From assembly GCA_028692715.1 (NCBI GenBank), contig JAQUWU010000004.1:104938-168937 (forward strand): a DNA stretch of 64,000 nt. Direction: 5' to 3'. A model generated the notes under the pieces. It saw nothing but the letters and a program-made list of their open reading frames with translations, searched no databases and was not told the DNA's origin. This DNA comes from Paludibacter sp. GTDB taxonomy: Bacteria; Bacteroidota; Bacteroidia; Bacteroidales; Paludibacteraceae. The position numbers and the translations under genes were made by a program. Numbering within the stretch: position 1 is the first letter of the stretch; each line of letters opens with the position of its first letter. Of the stretch, positions 1 through 8,781 are shown in pieces.

Positions 1-108
1 AAATTATCTTTCGAAGATTGTGTTGCTTATGCAAAATCGCAAGGTGAACCAAAACAAATAAGTGGTAAACAAGAACTTTACGAAGCTATCGTAAATATGT
101 ATATTTAA
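1..108 (+). CDS. xylA: xylose isomerase, C-terminal fragment (cut by window edge)
   Basis: Thirty-five codons and a TAA stop are open from the first base. The peptide carries VAYAKSQGEPKQ and SGKQELYEAIVNMY, which match the C-terminus of Bacteroides-type xylose isomerases as I remember them. The enzyme interconverts D-xylose and D-xylulose in the cytoplasm. The catalytic barrel lies outside the window, so the call rests on the tail alone. It is supported by the XylE-type xylose transporter that begins 84 bp downstream on the same strand. Confidence 0.85.
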   Translation, partial: KLSFEDCVAYAKSQGEPKQISGKQELYEAIVNMYI

Positions 109-113
109 TCAGA

Positions 114-180
114 CAAAAGAACAAAGAACAAAGAGCAAAGACGATTTCAGTCTTATCTTTGTTCTTTAATCTTTGCTCTT
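114..180. repeat. imperfect palindrome between xylA and xylE
   Basis: The left arm (about 117-142) is built from repeats of AAAGAACAAAG/AGCAAAGAC. The right arm (150-180) is its approximate reverse complement. The right arm ends 12 bp before the xylE start codon, so the transcript leader could fold into a long hairpin. It resembles the other low-complexity intergenic palindromes in this window in design but not in sequence. Confidence 0.7.
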
Positions 181-192
181 AAATCTAAAAAT

Positions 193-1566
193 ATGAACAC
201 GCAAAAGGGTAGTAAATTTTTCATTTTCGGAATCACACTCGTCGCAACATTAGGAGGTCTGTTATTTGGATACGACACGGCAGTTATTTCAGGTGCTGAG
301 AAAGCATTACAAAATTATTTTCAAACTAGTGATGTTTTACACGGAATAACTATATCTAGTGCTTTGATTGGTTGTATCATTGGTGGAATAATTTCAGGTG
401 TTTTAGCATCGAAATTCGGACGAAAAAAATCGTTAATGTTCGCAGCTTTTATGTTTTTCATATCAGCTCTGGGATCAGGTTATCCTGAATTTCTATTTTT
501 TCAAAAAGGCGATACATCAGGTAGTTTAATATTTATGTTTATCACCTATCGTATAATTGGAGGTATTGGTGTTGGACTTGCATCCGCTATTACACCAATG
601 TATATTGCTGAAATTGCACCTGCAGATATTCGCGGTAAATTAGTTTCATGGAATCAATTTGCCATTATTTTTGGTATGTTGGTGGTTTATTATGTAAATT
701 ATTTTATTGCTGTAGGACAGCCTATCGAGTGGATTTATAAAGAAGGTTGGCGTTGGATGTTTGCATCTGAAGCTATACCAGCCGGCATTTTTGCTGTTTT
801 ATTATTCTTGGTTCCCGAAACTCCACGTTACCTTGTACTTACCAATCAAAATGAAAAAGCATTTTCGGTACTTACAAAAATCAGTGGAACAACCGTTGCA
901 AAACAAATTCTAGATGACATTAAAGCCACTGCTCATGAGACCACCGGAAAACTATTTTCGTATGGATGGAAGGTGGTGCTAATTGGAATTCTATTGTCTG
1001 TTTTCCAACAATTTGTTGGTATAAATGTAGTTCTTTATTATGCCCCCCGAATTTTCGAAAGTATGGGAGTCGGTCGTGATACGTCAATGTTACAAACGAT
1101 AGTAATGGGTTTTGTGAATATTGCATTTACGTTAGTGGCTATTTTTACAGTAGATAAGTTTGGGCGAAAACCTTTGTTGATTATCGGATCGATCGGTATG
1201 GCAATTGGGATGTTTGCAATCAGCGGACTAGCTTATTCAGAAGTTATTGGTGTTAGTACTCTCGTGTTTATTATTATCTATACTGCATCGTTTATGATGT
1301 CTTGGGGACCAATTTGCTGGGTATTGATTTCTGAGATCTTCCCGAACACAATTCGTGGAAAAGCGATTGCTATTGCAGTAGCAGCACAATGGATAGCAAA
1401 CTTTATAGTTTCTTCAACTTTCCCAAGTCTTATTAGTTTCAGTTCCACATTTACATATGCATTATACGGATTTATGTCTGTATTGTCTGCAATATTTGTT
1501 TGGAAAATGGTTCCTGAAACCAAAGGCAAAACATTGGAAGATATGTCTAAATTGTGGAAAAAATAA
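193..1566 (+). CDS. xylE: D-xylose/proton symporter, MFS sugar porter family
   Basis: This 457-residue, very hydrophobic protein has the length and motifs of a 12-helix sugar porter. Helix 1 carries GGLLFGYDTAVISG. The loop after helix 2 has FGRKKS and the matching loop in the second half has FGRKP. Further marks are PETPRY after helix 6, QQFVGINVVLYYAP in helix 7 and PETKGKTLE at the C-terminus. The family moves monosaccharides with protons across the inner membrane. Specificity for xylose is inferred from the adjacent xylA end and resemblance to XylE. The two genes probably share a transcript, with a palindrome between them. Two hairpins follow the stop codon. Confidence 0.88.
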   Translation: MNTQKGSKFFIFGITLVATLGGLLFGYDTAVISGAEKALQNYFQTSDVLHGITISSALIGCIIGGIISGVLASKFGRKKSLMFAAFMFFISALGSGYPEFLFFQKGDTSGSLIFMFITYRIIGGIGVGLASAITPMYIAEIAPADIRGKLVSWNQFAIIFGMLVVYYVNYFIAVGQPIEWIYKEGWRWMFASEAIPAGIFAVLLFLVPETPRYLVLTNQNEKAFSVLTKISGTTVAKQILDDIKATAHETTGKLFSYGWKVVLIGILLSVFQQFVGINVVLYYAPRIFESMGVGRDTSMLQTIVMGFVNIAFTLVAIFTVDKFGRKPLLIIGSIGMAIGMFAISGLAYSEVIGVSTLVFIIIYTASFMMSWGPICWVLISEIFPNTIRGKAIAIAVAAQWIANFIVSSTFPSLISFSSTFTYALYGFMSVLSAIFVWKMVPETKGKTLEDMSKLWKK

Positions 1567-1576
1567 AGTCATTGAC

Positions 1577-1600
1577 TCCCGAATTCTATCGGGATTTTCA
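1577..1600 (+). terminator. hairpin after the xylose transporter
   Basis: A 6-bp stem (TCCCGA at 1577-1582 with TCGGGA at 1589-1594) is followed by TTTTCATTT, 11 bp after the xylE stop. It is a short, plausible intrinsic terminator. Confidence 0.5.
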
Positions 1601-1618
1601 TTTACTATTTACAATAAA

Positions 1619-1660
1619 ATCGTCCCGGAGTTCTACAAAGAATTTCGGGACGATCTTTAT
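1619..1660 (+). terminator. second, stronger hairpin before the PhzF gene
   Basis: The arm ATCGTCCCG (1619-1627) pairs with CGGGACGAT (1646-1654). The inner bases AGTTCT and AGAATT nearly pair as well. CTTTATTT follows. It lies between two same-strand transcription units. Confidence 0.6.
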
Positions 1661-1691
1661 TTATGGCAAAGCATTAAGCTAAAATTATTCA

Positions 1692-1699
1692 TATATTTG
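1692..1699 (+). promoter_or_regulatory. Bacteroidota -7 element for the PhzF gene
   Basis: TATATTTG matches TAnnTTTG and lies 21 bp before the ATG. No clear TTTG -33 box is visible. Confidence 0.45.
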
Positions 1700-1719
1700 C
1701 AAATCAAAAAATATAGAAC

Positions 1720-2544
1720 ATGAATGAGAAAACAATTTATCAGGTAGATGCTTTTACCAATACGCCTTTCAAGGGCAATCCGGCAGGTGTGATGATTGTT
1801 GACGATAAATTCCCGGCAGAAATGATGCAGAATTTGGCCATGGAAATGAATTTGTCCGAAACGGCTTTTATCATTCCCAATGAAAATGAGTTTCGGATAC
1901 GGTATTTTACGCCAACCTGTGAAGTTCCGCTTTGTGGACAGGCAACGCTCGCCAGTGCTCATATTATCTATGAATTGGGATTGAAAAAAGAAGATGAGTC
2001 TATAGCCTTTAAAGCGGAAGGTGCCGACCTTACAATTAGCAAACAAGGCGATTGGATAGCTATGAACTTTCCGGCATACCCTTTGCAAGATATGGAAATT
2101 CATGCCGATTTTAAAGCCAGTGTAGGATTTGAACCGTTGGAAATGTATTCCAGCATGTACGATTGGGTGATTGCCGTTGCAGATTCGGAAGCCGCAATCT
2201 TAAGCGCAACCCCTGACTTTGAACGAATGAAAACCAATGGACTTGGGGAATTGATGATAACTGCCAAGGGCGAACAACCCGATCGTGATTTCGTATTGCG
2301 TGTATTTGCTCCTTCGTCAGGAATAAGCGAAGATCCGGTAACAGGTTCAGCTCATTGTGCATTAACACCTTTATGGCATATGAAGACCGGAAAAGTGGAA
2401 TTTAATTCCCTACAACTTTCCAAACGTACCGGTCGGTTAAAAGTGAAACTTCTTGGTGGCCGTGTAGAAATAAAAGGACAGGCGATTACAGTTTTTCAAG
2501 CTCATTTAAAAATCTATGATTCAAGGAAATCTATATCTGAATAA
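1720..2544 (+). CDS. PhzF family isomerase/epimerase
   Basis: The 274 residues match the length of PhzF-fold proteins, which have two diaminopimelate-epimerase-like halves. Diagnostic motifs are FTNTPFKGNPAGV near residue 12, LSETAF with the family's catalytic acid at about Glu47, the glycine-rich CEVPLCGQATLASA, and DPVTGSAHCAL in the second half. Family members catalyse isomerisation or epimerisation by proton transfer. The substrate of this branch cannot be read from the sequence. Nothing nearby suggests phenazine synthesis, so the name is a fold assignment only. The gene appears monocistronic, with its own -7 element and a terminator shared with the convergent gene. Confidence 0.85.
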   Translation: MNEKTIYQVDAFTNTPFKGNPAGVMIVDDKFPAEMMQNLAMEMNLSETAFIIPNENEFRIRYFTPTCEVPLCGQATLASAHIIYELGLKKEDESIAFKAEGADLTISKQGDWIAMNFPAYPLQDMEIHADFKASVGFEPLEMYSSMYDWVIAVADSEAAILSATPDFERMKTNGLGELMITAKGEQPDRDFVLRVFAPSSGISEDPVTGSAHCALTPLWHMKTGKVEFNSLQLSKRTGRLKVKLLGGRVEIKGQAITVFQAHLKIYDSRKSISE

Positions 2545-2553
2545 AGTCAAAAA

Positions 2554-2585
2554 GGTCCAAAGATTTTAAACCGAATCTTTGGACC
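2554..2585. terminator. bidirectional terminator between convergent genes
   Basis: A perfect 12-bp stem (GGTCCAAAGATT at 2554-2565 with AATCTTTGGACC at 2574-2585) has an 8-nt loop. It lies between the PhzF stop and the stop of the minus-strand secreted protein. Confidence 0.75.
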
Positions 2586-2612
2586 ATATGTCTATTAGAC
2601 AATCAAATATAT

Positions 2613-5327
2613 TTACTTTACGATCATTTTTTGTCCCCTACCATTTTGTTGATTATCATTGCTATAATTAACGAAATAAATACCCTGAGAAACATCAAGT
2701 ACAACCGTGTTTTGTCCTGTCTTAATTTCTTGAACCTTAATTATTTTTCCCAAAATATCTGCTACGATAATCTTTCCAGCTTGCATTTCATCATCTAGTT
2801 GAATCGAAAAACGTCCATTGGTTGGGTTTGGATAAATGCTAAATCCAGACAGTTGTTTATCGTTAAGCCCTGCATTAACATAATCATATGCTTCAGATAA
2901 ACTTGTACACCCATTTTTGTTGGCTACTTCTATTACATAAGCGCCATCTTCTGTTGGGATATAACTCTTCTCGGTAGCTCCACTAATTGGGTCTAAATAA
3001 CCACTTATGACATCTCCTACTCGAATATACCATTGAAATCCAGAAGCAGGTGTTGAAATCAACAATCCAGACGCTTCAGAAATTACAGCCTGTTCGGGCA
3101 AAGCAAAACGTTCAATTGTCAAAGTGTCTGAGTTTTCGCCAACACAATCATTTTCGCTTAAATATGCCCACAGCTTAACATCACCAATGTGTGCCAAATT
3201 CCAAGTAACACGAACATCATTTCCTGTTGCTGACAAGCTTCCTGCAGTTTCAGGCTCAATGACCCAATTAATGCTGGCTTGTGGATTACTATTTATGGTG
3301 CTATATATGTTGACATTGATATTTTTACAGACTTCGGTAATACCTGTTGGTTTAGGTAATTTATCAAGAGAACACTCATTTTGATCCGAAGTAAAATCAT
3401 AGGGTTCAGATAAACTTGTACACCCGCTTTGATTGGCTACTTCCACAACATAAGCACCATCTTCTGTTGGTGAATAACTTTTCCCTGTTGCTCCATTAAT
3501 TGGATCAAGATAGCCATTTATGGCATCCCCTACTCTAATATACCATTGAAATCCAGATGCAGGTGTTGAAATCAACACTCCAGATACTTCTGAAATTACA
3601 GCCTTTTCGGGCAAAGCAAAACGTTCAATTGTCAAAGTGTCTGAGTTTTCGCCAACACAATCATTTTCGCTTAAATATGCCCACAGCTTAACATCACCAA
3701 TGTGTGCCAAATTCCAAGTAACACGAACATCATTTCCTGTTGCTGACAAGCTTCCTGCAGTTTCAGGCTCAATGACCCAATTAATGCTGGCTTGTGGATT
3801 ACTATTTATGGTGCTATATATGTTGACATTGATATTTTCACAGACTTCGGTAATACCTGTTGGTTTAGGTAATTTATCAAGAGCACATTCTGGTACATCT
3901 TTCACTAATTTATACAATTCAGCACCAGTATTGTTTTCTAATTCTGCTTGAAAACACAAAGTGTTTTTCAAAGTAAAAAAGCTTCCATAAGCTCTATTAT
4001 AATTCATGAATTGAAAATCTAGAGCTTCATGAGCTATTGGGGTTTCAGTACTTGAACCAATAGAATATAAATAGGGTTGTCCAAAAACACTTGTATTCAT
4101 TGTAAAATAAAATCGATTGTTGAAATTGAGCAGATTTCTGGGAGTCGAAGTTTCATTATCGTGATGACCATAAAAAAGAACTGTGCCGTCAGTTGTACCA
4201 TCACTAACCCAAAGTTGTGTTCCACTGTCTTCGTTTCTGGCTGCAAAAAAGATTTTATTATCAAAAGCACATAAATCATAAGGGGTGGAAGAATAAGGAG
4301 TACTGCCATTCATGCCCGGATTAATATCTTTTACTAAAACTGTTCCCGCCTCTGTACCGTCTGTCTTCCATAATTCATAACCCAATTCTTCGGTTTTGCC
4401 TTTAAAGAATAATTCAGCATTGAGTTCTACCATTTTATCTTCGGTAACTCCATACCCTCCATCAGGATTAATATCTTTTATCTCCTGAGTTCCTTCAGAT
4501 GTACCATCCGTTTTCCATAATTCCAAACCATGGTCTAGTTTCCCTTTAAAAATAAGCATGCCATTAAAAACCATTAAATCGTCTGTTTCAGGGGTTTGCT
4601 CGGCAGGAAGATTACTTAATCGTAAAGTACCCGAAGGAGTTCCATCGGTATACCATATTTCATTAAAGTAATAATTTGATTTAAAGTTTGTTCTGGCTGT
4701 AAAAAAGAGTAAATTGTTATATACTATAAAATTATTGGGATAAGAAGATTTCCCATCTTCGGGTAAGATATCTTTTACCAATACAGTACCACTTTCTGTT
4801 CCATCGGTTTTCCAAAGTTCTTGTCCTGATTCATAACTTCCTTTCGCATGAAAATACAATTCATCTTTATACACACACATAACTGGGGCGGTTGGATTTA
4901 ATGCCCCTAAGCTACCTTCAGCAATATCTTTTACCATGGTAGTCCCTTCTTCAGTTCCATCGGTACACCACAATTCAAAGCCATGTATGCCATCAGAAGC
5001 TCTAAAATATACTTTATCATTGTACGTGTGAAAATATTCAGGATGTGAAGAGTTAGGAGAATCATAACTATCTAAAACTGGATCAATATCTTTCACCATG
5101 TAAGTACCTTCAGTAGTTCCATTGGTGCGCCAAAGCTCGTAGCCGCAATCAGTACTCCACTTCTGAAAGATCATAATGGAATCTCCAATATACCCAAAAT
5201 CAGTACCGATAGAGTGATAGCTACTGCCTGCTTTGGTATCGTAAAACTTAACAATTTTCTCATTTTGTGCTTGAACTATTATTGTGACAAATAATAAGAT
5301 ACTTAGGGATATAATATATTTTTTCAT
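2613..5327 (-). CDS. T9SS-exported protein with ELWxTDGTxxGT repeats
   Basis: This 904-residue protein starts with a signal peptide (MKKYIISLSILLFVTIIVQAQ). Residues of about 60-410 hold at least seven ELWxTDGTxxGTxxVKDI-type repeats spaced about 50 residues apart, which likely form a beta-propeller-like array. Two copies of a 171-residue unit follow, each beginning near xCxLDKLPKPTGITEVC and resembling PKD/Ig-like modules. The last 75 residues, with FSIYPNPTNGRFSIQL and a GIYFVNYS-type ending, form a T9SS type A sorting domain. The protein should therefore be exported through T9SS to the cell surface or medium. It is the last gene of an apparent minus-strand operon led by a LytTR protein. 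Its ligand or substrate is unknown; an adhesive or recognition role is an inference. Confidence 0.8.
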   Translation of the reverse strand: MKKYIISLSILLFVTIIVQAQNEKIVKFYDTKAGSSYHSIGTDFGYIGDSIMIFQKWSTDCGYELWRTNGTTEGTYMVKDIDPVLDSYDSPNSSHPEYFHTYNDKVYFRASDGIHGFELWCTDGTEEGTTMVKDIAEGSLGALNPTAPVMCVYKDELYFHAKGSYESGQELWKTDGTESGTVLVKDILPEDGKSSYPNNFIVYNNLLFFTARTNFKSNYYFNEIWYTDGTPSGTLRLSNLPAEQTPETDDLMVFNGMLIFKGKLDHGLELWKTDGTSEGTQEIKDINPDGGYGVTEDKMVELNAELFFKGKTEELGYELWKTDGTEAGTVLVKDINPGMNGSTPYSSTPYDLCAFDNKIFFAARNEDSGTQLWVSDGTTDGTVLFYGHHDNETSTPRNLLNFNNRFYFTMNTSVFGQPYLYSIGSSTETPIAHEALDFQFMNYNRAYGSFFTLKNTLCFQAELENNTGAELYKLVKDVPECALDKLPKPTGITEVCENINVNIYSTINSNPQASINWVIEPETAGSLSATGNDVRVTWNLAHIGDVKLWAYLSENDCVGENSDTLTIERFALPEKAVISEVSGVLISTPASGFQWYIRVGDAINGYLDPINGATGKSYSPTEDGAYVVEVANQSGCTSLSEPYDFTSDQNECSLDKLPKPTGITEVCKNINVNIYSTINSNPQASINWVIEPETAGSLSATGNDVRVTWNLAHIGDVKLWAYLSENDCVGENSDTLTIERFALPEQAVISEASGLLISTPASGFQWYIRVGDVISGYLDPISGATEKSYIPTEDGAYVIEVANKNGCTSLSEAYDYVNAGLNDKQLSGFSIYPNPTNGRFSIQLDDEMQAGKIIVADILGKIIKVQEIKTGQNTVVLDVSQGIYFVNYSNDNQQNGRGQKMIVK
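2892..3886 (-). repeat. tandem 513-bp intragenic duplication
   Basis: Two direct copies start at 2892 and 3405 with a fixed offset of 513 bp (171 codons). By eye, the stretch 3118-3357 differs from its partner at 3631-3870 at a single base. The stretch 2892-3117 differs from 3405-3630 at roughly 30 positions. The duplication is in frame and adds one complete Ig/PKD-like module to the encoded protein. Confidence 0.9.
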
Positions 5328-5389
5328 GTTTGGGTTTTTTAATTAAATCAATAAATCAATATTTGTAGTGTACATCTTATGAATTGGGA

Positions 5390-7078
5390 CTATTCCTTTA
5401 TAAATCTCTTTACACCAGTCCCTTTATCCGTTTTCACTGTTAGTAAATAAATTCCTGAGTTAAGTTCCGAAATATCAATGCTAGCGCTTTCAAAATTATT
5501 AATCTGTTTAACCGACTTTCCGTTAATATCAATTATCTGAATAACTGATATTTTCAACTCATTATTGATTTTGATAAACTGACTTGCAGGATTAGGATAA
5601 ATGGAGAATTCTATGTTTGAAACCACATTTCTAACTGCTGTGATATAATTGGCAAGATGTGGATAACCATCATTTTTATTCGGGTCAATACTCCAAATGC
5701 TTGAGAAATCCCAACTATTGAAAGTTGAAGCTGTTTTCATTTCCGAAGTCGTTTTTCCTTCAGCACCTTTAGAACTAGCTAACTCACTTGTAGTAATATC
5801 CCAATATGAATTAGTGATAATTCCCTTGTAATCTGCCGGATAATCATCATTATTCATCCCTGCGAAACCACCAATATCAGTATATCGAGTATTCACGGCA
5901 GTAACTTTTCCTGTTGAATAGCAATTAATTAACTGAGCTTTAACCGTATTTTCCCCTGCGAAACCTCCAACATATTGATGCCCCTCAACGGTTGCATGTA
6001 CATCACCTCTGCTATAACAATCTTTAATTATAGCAGCACCTTGTTCGTTGGCACCCACAAAACCACCAACGACTTTATTGCCGGTAACTTTTCCTGTAGC
6101 ATAAGATTTTTCAATACTACCATTATTTGTACCTACAAATCCGCCAACCTCAGAGTCTTCTGTGCTCACTTCTCCCATCGCATAACAAAGCGAAATTGAT
6201 CCAGACATATTTGCTCCTACAAATCCACCTGCATTTTCAGATGCTTCGCCTGTTAGGATTACCGAACTTGTAGAATAAGAGTTTATAATAGTCGATTGAT
6301 AGACATATCCTACAAAACCACCTGTATATTTGCTGTCGCTAGTTACAGCACCTGTAGAATAGCAGTTGGTTGCCGAAGAATTATAGCATGTCCCGATAAA
6401 ACCTCCTACATTGTCGTTACCACTTACATCTCCGGTTGCATAACTATCGGTTACTTCAGAATTATTATATAAATAAGCAATAAGTCCTCCTGCATAATTT
6501 TGTGTTCCCGGTAAATTTACCGACGACATACAATTACTAATTGTAGCGTTATCAGTTTTGGCGATTAGTCCACCGATATATTCATCTCCATTTATAGTTC
6601 CAGAAGATTTACAGTTATTAACAGTAGTTGTTTTACAAGTACCAATCAATGCTGCTGCTCCAGCCTTAGTTGAAAATATATCACAATTTTCCAATGTCAG
6701 GTTTTCAATGGTTGCATCTTCCGTTTTACAAAACAACGCCGGCATAGTACCATTCATTTCGCTGTGAATATATAATCCTGTGATTTTAAATCCATTTCCA
6801 TCAAAAGTTCCGGTAAATTTATCTAAATATCCTGTTGCAATAGGTTTAAAACCGCTTATGTCTGAATATTCTGTCCAGGCACTTGTTGCAGAGGCATCAA
6901 TATTATTATCTAATTTAAATTTATCGCCCCAAGAACTTGAGTTTTCTGTCATCCATTTTAGGTTTTCAAGTGTCGAAACGTTTCTGAAACCATCCGCATC
7001 AGTGTCTGTAGGTTCAACTTGTGCATAAATTGCAGCAGCTAAAAAAATCAATACAAAGAATGTAAAAGTCTTTTTCAT
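5390..7078 (-). CDS. T9SS-exported GLUG-repeat surface protein
   Basis: The 562-residue product begins with a signal peptide (MKKTFTFFVLIFLAAAIYAQ). From about residue 130 to 430 it carries many GLUG-type repeats of the form GGFVGxNxxxxxNSYSTGxVxG, known from bacterial adhesins and IgA-peptidase-like surface proteins. The repeats probably build a right-handed beta-solenoid. The C-terminus (FSIYPNPASQFIKIN and ISELNSGIYLLTVKT, ending RFIKE) is a T9SS type A sorting domain. The start lies 17 bp after the stop of the upstream gene and the stop lies 62 bp before the next start, which suggests co-transcription. A surface adhesion role is inferred from the repeat family. Confidence 0.82.
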   Translation of the reverse strand: MKKTFTFFVLIFLAAAIYAQVEPTDTDADGFRNVSTLENLKWMTENSSSWGDKFKLDNNIDASATSAWTEYSDISGFKPIATGYLDKFTGTFDGNGFKITGLYIHSEMNGTMPALFCKTEDATIENLTLENCDIFSTKAGAAALIGTCKTTTVNNCKSSGTINGDEYIGGLIAKTDNATISNCMSSVNLPGTQNYAGGLIAYLYNNSEVTDSYATGDVSGNDNVGGFIGTCYNSSATNCYSTGAVTSDSKYTGGFVGYVYQSTIINSYSTSSVILTGEASENAGGFVGANMSGSISLCYAMGEVSTEDSEVGGFVGTNNGSIEKSYATGKVTGNKVVGGFVGANEQGAAIIKDCYSRGDVHATVEGHQYVGGFAGENTVKAQLINCYSTGKVTAVNTRYTDIGGFAGMNNDDYPADYKGIITNSYWDITTSELASSKGAEGKTTSEMKTASTFNSWDFSSIWSIDPNKNDGYPHLANYITAVRNVVSNIEFSIYPNPASQFIKINNELKISVIQIIDINGKSVKQINNFESASIDISELNSGIYLLTVKTDKGTGVKRFIKE

Positions 7079-7095
7079 TTTCTTGTAATTTAAGT

Positions 7096-8310
7096 TTATT
7101 TTATTTCTTGTAATTCGTATACATAGTAATGTCCGAAAGTTTTATCAGGATTATCCTCAATGATTTTAGCATATATGCCGGGTTTGTCATTTATTAGCCA
7201 AAGTTTTTTAGCAATACCTGAAGGGTTAATTGTTTCCAAAACCGTACAATCAAATGTTCCGGCAGGAGTTGTGACCGATTCACTAGCACTTATGCGAAAA
7301 ATTTGATCATACAAAGGATAAAGTGGCAGGCTGTATTCATCATTCAGATAAAGTTCGTTGTCTTCGGGAACATTATAGCGATCGAATCCATTAAAGATAT
7401 AATCGATATGTAACTCATCATATTCCAGGTTGGCACGCACATTGGCCATTAGTATTTTGTTATTAAAAGCTTCAGTGCCATTGATAAGCACAGCGTAATT
7501 ATAAACCAATTGTTTTACTGGGATTAGACTATTCCTTTTTTCCTCCCATCCTTTCCAAGGTAATTTTTCTTTATCAGCTTCGTATTTGTATTCACCATCT
7601 TGAGTGTAAAAGTCCTCTTCAGTAAAAGTGAGACGCTCAATTTTAGGAGAGTTTTGCATCACTCTTTTTCCGGTATAAGTGTTTGATTTACTTTCTAACA
7701 CAATAGAATTTTTATCGTATTTTATAATTTTACTATCGCCATGGAAAGTGCCTTCTCCATGTAATCCAATCATTATAAGGGACTTTCTTTGTTTATCAAA
7801 AATCCAAGTGCCATTGAATATTGATTTTGAATACGCTTCTTTAACCACAATTTTGAAAACATCAGGTTCACTTAGAATGACTATCGTTTTTACTTCAGGA
7901 AGTGAATCAGTTATAAATTCCCAGGTTCCAATTAATCCTGAGTTTTTATTACTACTTACTATTTTCGTTTTATCCAGCTTTTTGTAGAAGTGTTTTCCTC
8001 CAGCTTTGTCCATTTCAAGCTCATCTTTGTTAAGTTTCAATATTTTACCGGTTCCATTAAAATCTTTGTCAAAACTAGATTTTAATACTATGGCATTACT
8101 TTTTTTATCATAATCCCAAGTTCCTACATCAATTCCCATCATACAAAATATACCACCTTCTTTAAAATCAGCTGTTTGATAGGGACGTTGAATTTCATTG
8201 CCAAGCTCATACTTTACTAATAGCCATGAACCGATTAGTCCGGATTTCTGAGCATTTGCATAAAGCCCAAATGCTATAAAAAAAATTATTAGTTGAACCA
8301 TTTTTTTCAT
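7096..8310 (-). CDS. secreted protein with two lipocalin-like modules and a DUF3108-like tail
   Basis: Signal peptide MKKMVQLIIFFIAFGLYANAQ starts this 404-residue protein. Two copies of a lipocalin-like opening (GLIGSWLLVKY at about residue 24 and GLIGTWEFIT at about 125) each introduce roughly 100 residues of predicted beta-strand. The C-terminal part contains VTTPAGTFDCTVLETI and a KLWLINDKPGIYAKI segment, reminiscent of DUF3108-like beta-barrel proteins. No sorting domain is present, so the protein probably stays in the periplasm or on a membrane surface. It sits 11 bp downstream of the LytTR gene and 17 bp upstream of the GLUG gene. Its function is unknown. Confidence 0.65.
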   Translation of the reverse strand: MKKMVQLIIFFIAFGLYANAQKSGLIGSWLLVKYELGNEIQRPYQTADFKEGGIFCMMGIDVGTWDYDKKSNAIVLKSSFDKDFNGTGKILKLNKDELEMDKAGGKHFYKKLDKTKIVSSNKNSGLIGTWEFITDSLPEVKTIVILSEPDVFKIVVKEAYSKSIFNGTWIFDKQRKSLIMIGLHGEGTFHGDSKIIKYDKNSIVLESKSNTYTGKRVMQNSPKIERLTFTEEDFYTQDGEYKYEADKEKLPWKGWEEKRNSLIPVKQLVYNYAVLINGTEAFNNKILMANVRANLEYDELHIDYIFNGFDRYNVPEDNELYLNDEYSLPLYPLYDQIFRISASESVTTPAGTFDCTVLETINPSGIAKKLWLINDKPGIYAKIIEDNPDKTFGHYYVYELQEIK

Positions 8311-8321
8311 TGCTTTATCTA

Positions 8322-8672
8322 TTAGAATGAATTGGTATTGATAACGCTGGATTTTATTATTTCCATAATTTCTTTGCGTTTACGGGTTGAAATAGGAATT
8401 TTGATTTGATTTTTAAGAATCAGGCAATAATCAGGAGTTTTATCAATCAATATAATATGATTCCGATTGACCAGATAGGATTGATGGGGGCGTAGGAAAT
8501 TATTTCCTTCCAGCATTTTTTGCACCAATTTAATTCCTTTTGAAACAACAATCGTTTCACCGTTTTGCAAAAATAGGGTAGTGGTTGTATTGTCCGATTG
8601 ACAATACAAAATATCAGTAGGGTCGATAAAAAAAACGGAGTTTTTTGTGTTAATCGGAATTCGCTTTGTCAT
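8322..8672 (-). CDS. stand-alone LytTR DNA-binding protein (no receiver domain)
   Basis: The 116 residues consist almost entirely of a LytTR domain: ILYCQSDNTTTTLFLQNG, FLRPHQSYLVNRNHI and IPISTRKRKEIMEII. The CheY-like receiver that normally precedes it is absent and there is no membrane segment. It is closely similar to the LytTR half of the neighbouring response regulator, sharing SDN, RPHQSYLVN and IPxSxRxRK. It therefore looks like a duplicated DNA-binding domain. It is the first gene of the operon for the three secreted proteins and lies just downstream of phased direct repeats and a TATATTTG element. It may regulate its own operon or compete with the full-length regulator. Confidence 0.85.
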   Translation of the reverse strand: MTKRIPINTKNSVFFIDPTDILYCQSDNTTTTLFLQNGETIVVSKGIKLVQKMLEGNNFLRPHQSYLVNRNHIILIDKTPDYCLILKNQIKIPISTRKRKEIMEIIKSSVINTNSF

Positions 8673-8691
8673 ATTATTGTCCTTTGTTTCT

Positions 8692-8699
8692 CAAATATA
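8692..8699 (-). promoter_or_regulatory. Bacteroidota -7 element for the LytTR-led operon
   Basis: On the minus strand this reads TATATTTG, 20 bp before the ATG at 8672. It places transcription start near 8685, with the phased repeats just upstream. Confidence 0.55.
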
Positions 8700-8732
8700 C
8701 AATAATACATTTTAAGAAAAGGAGGAAAATTG

Positions 8733-8781
8733 GAAAGCGCAATTGTTTATCTTGAAAGCGTAGCGATATATCTTGAAAGCG
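8733..8781 (-). promoter_or_regulatory. three direct repeats at 21-bp phasing, candidate LytTR operator
   Basis: The core CGCTTTC (minus strand) occurs at 8775-8781, 8754-8760 and 8733-8739, exactly 21 bp apart. The two distal copies extend to 14 identical bases (ACGCTTTCAAGATA). LytTR regulators such as AgrA bind two 9-bp direct repeats with a 12-bp spacer, which is also a 21-bp period. The repeats fall at about -50, -71 and -92 from the predicted start site. Confidence 0.6.

Noticed and set aside
1720-2544. Phenazine biosynthesis gene phzF
   Set aside because: Only the fold family is supported; no other phz-type gene is present and the family is functionally broad.
3124-3951. Plus-strand open frames opposite the duplicated part of the T9SS protein, with near-identical translations
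   Set aside because: They are antisense shadows that match each other only because the minus-strand gene is duplicated there.
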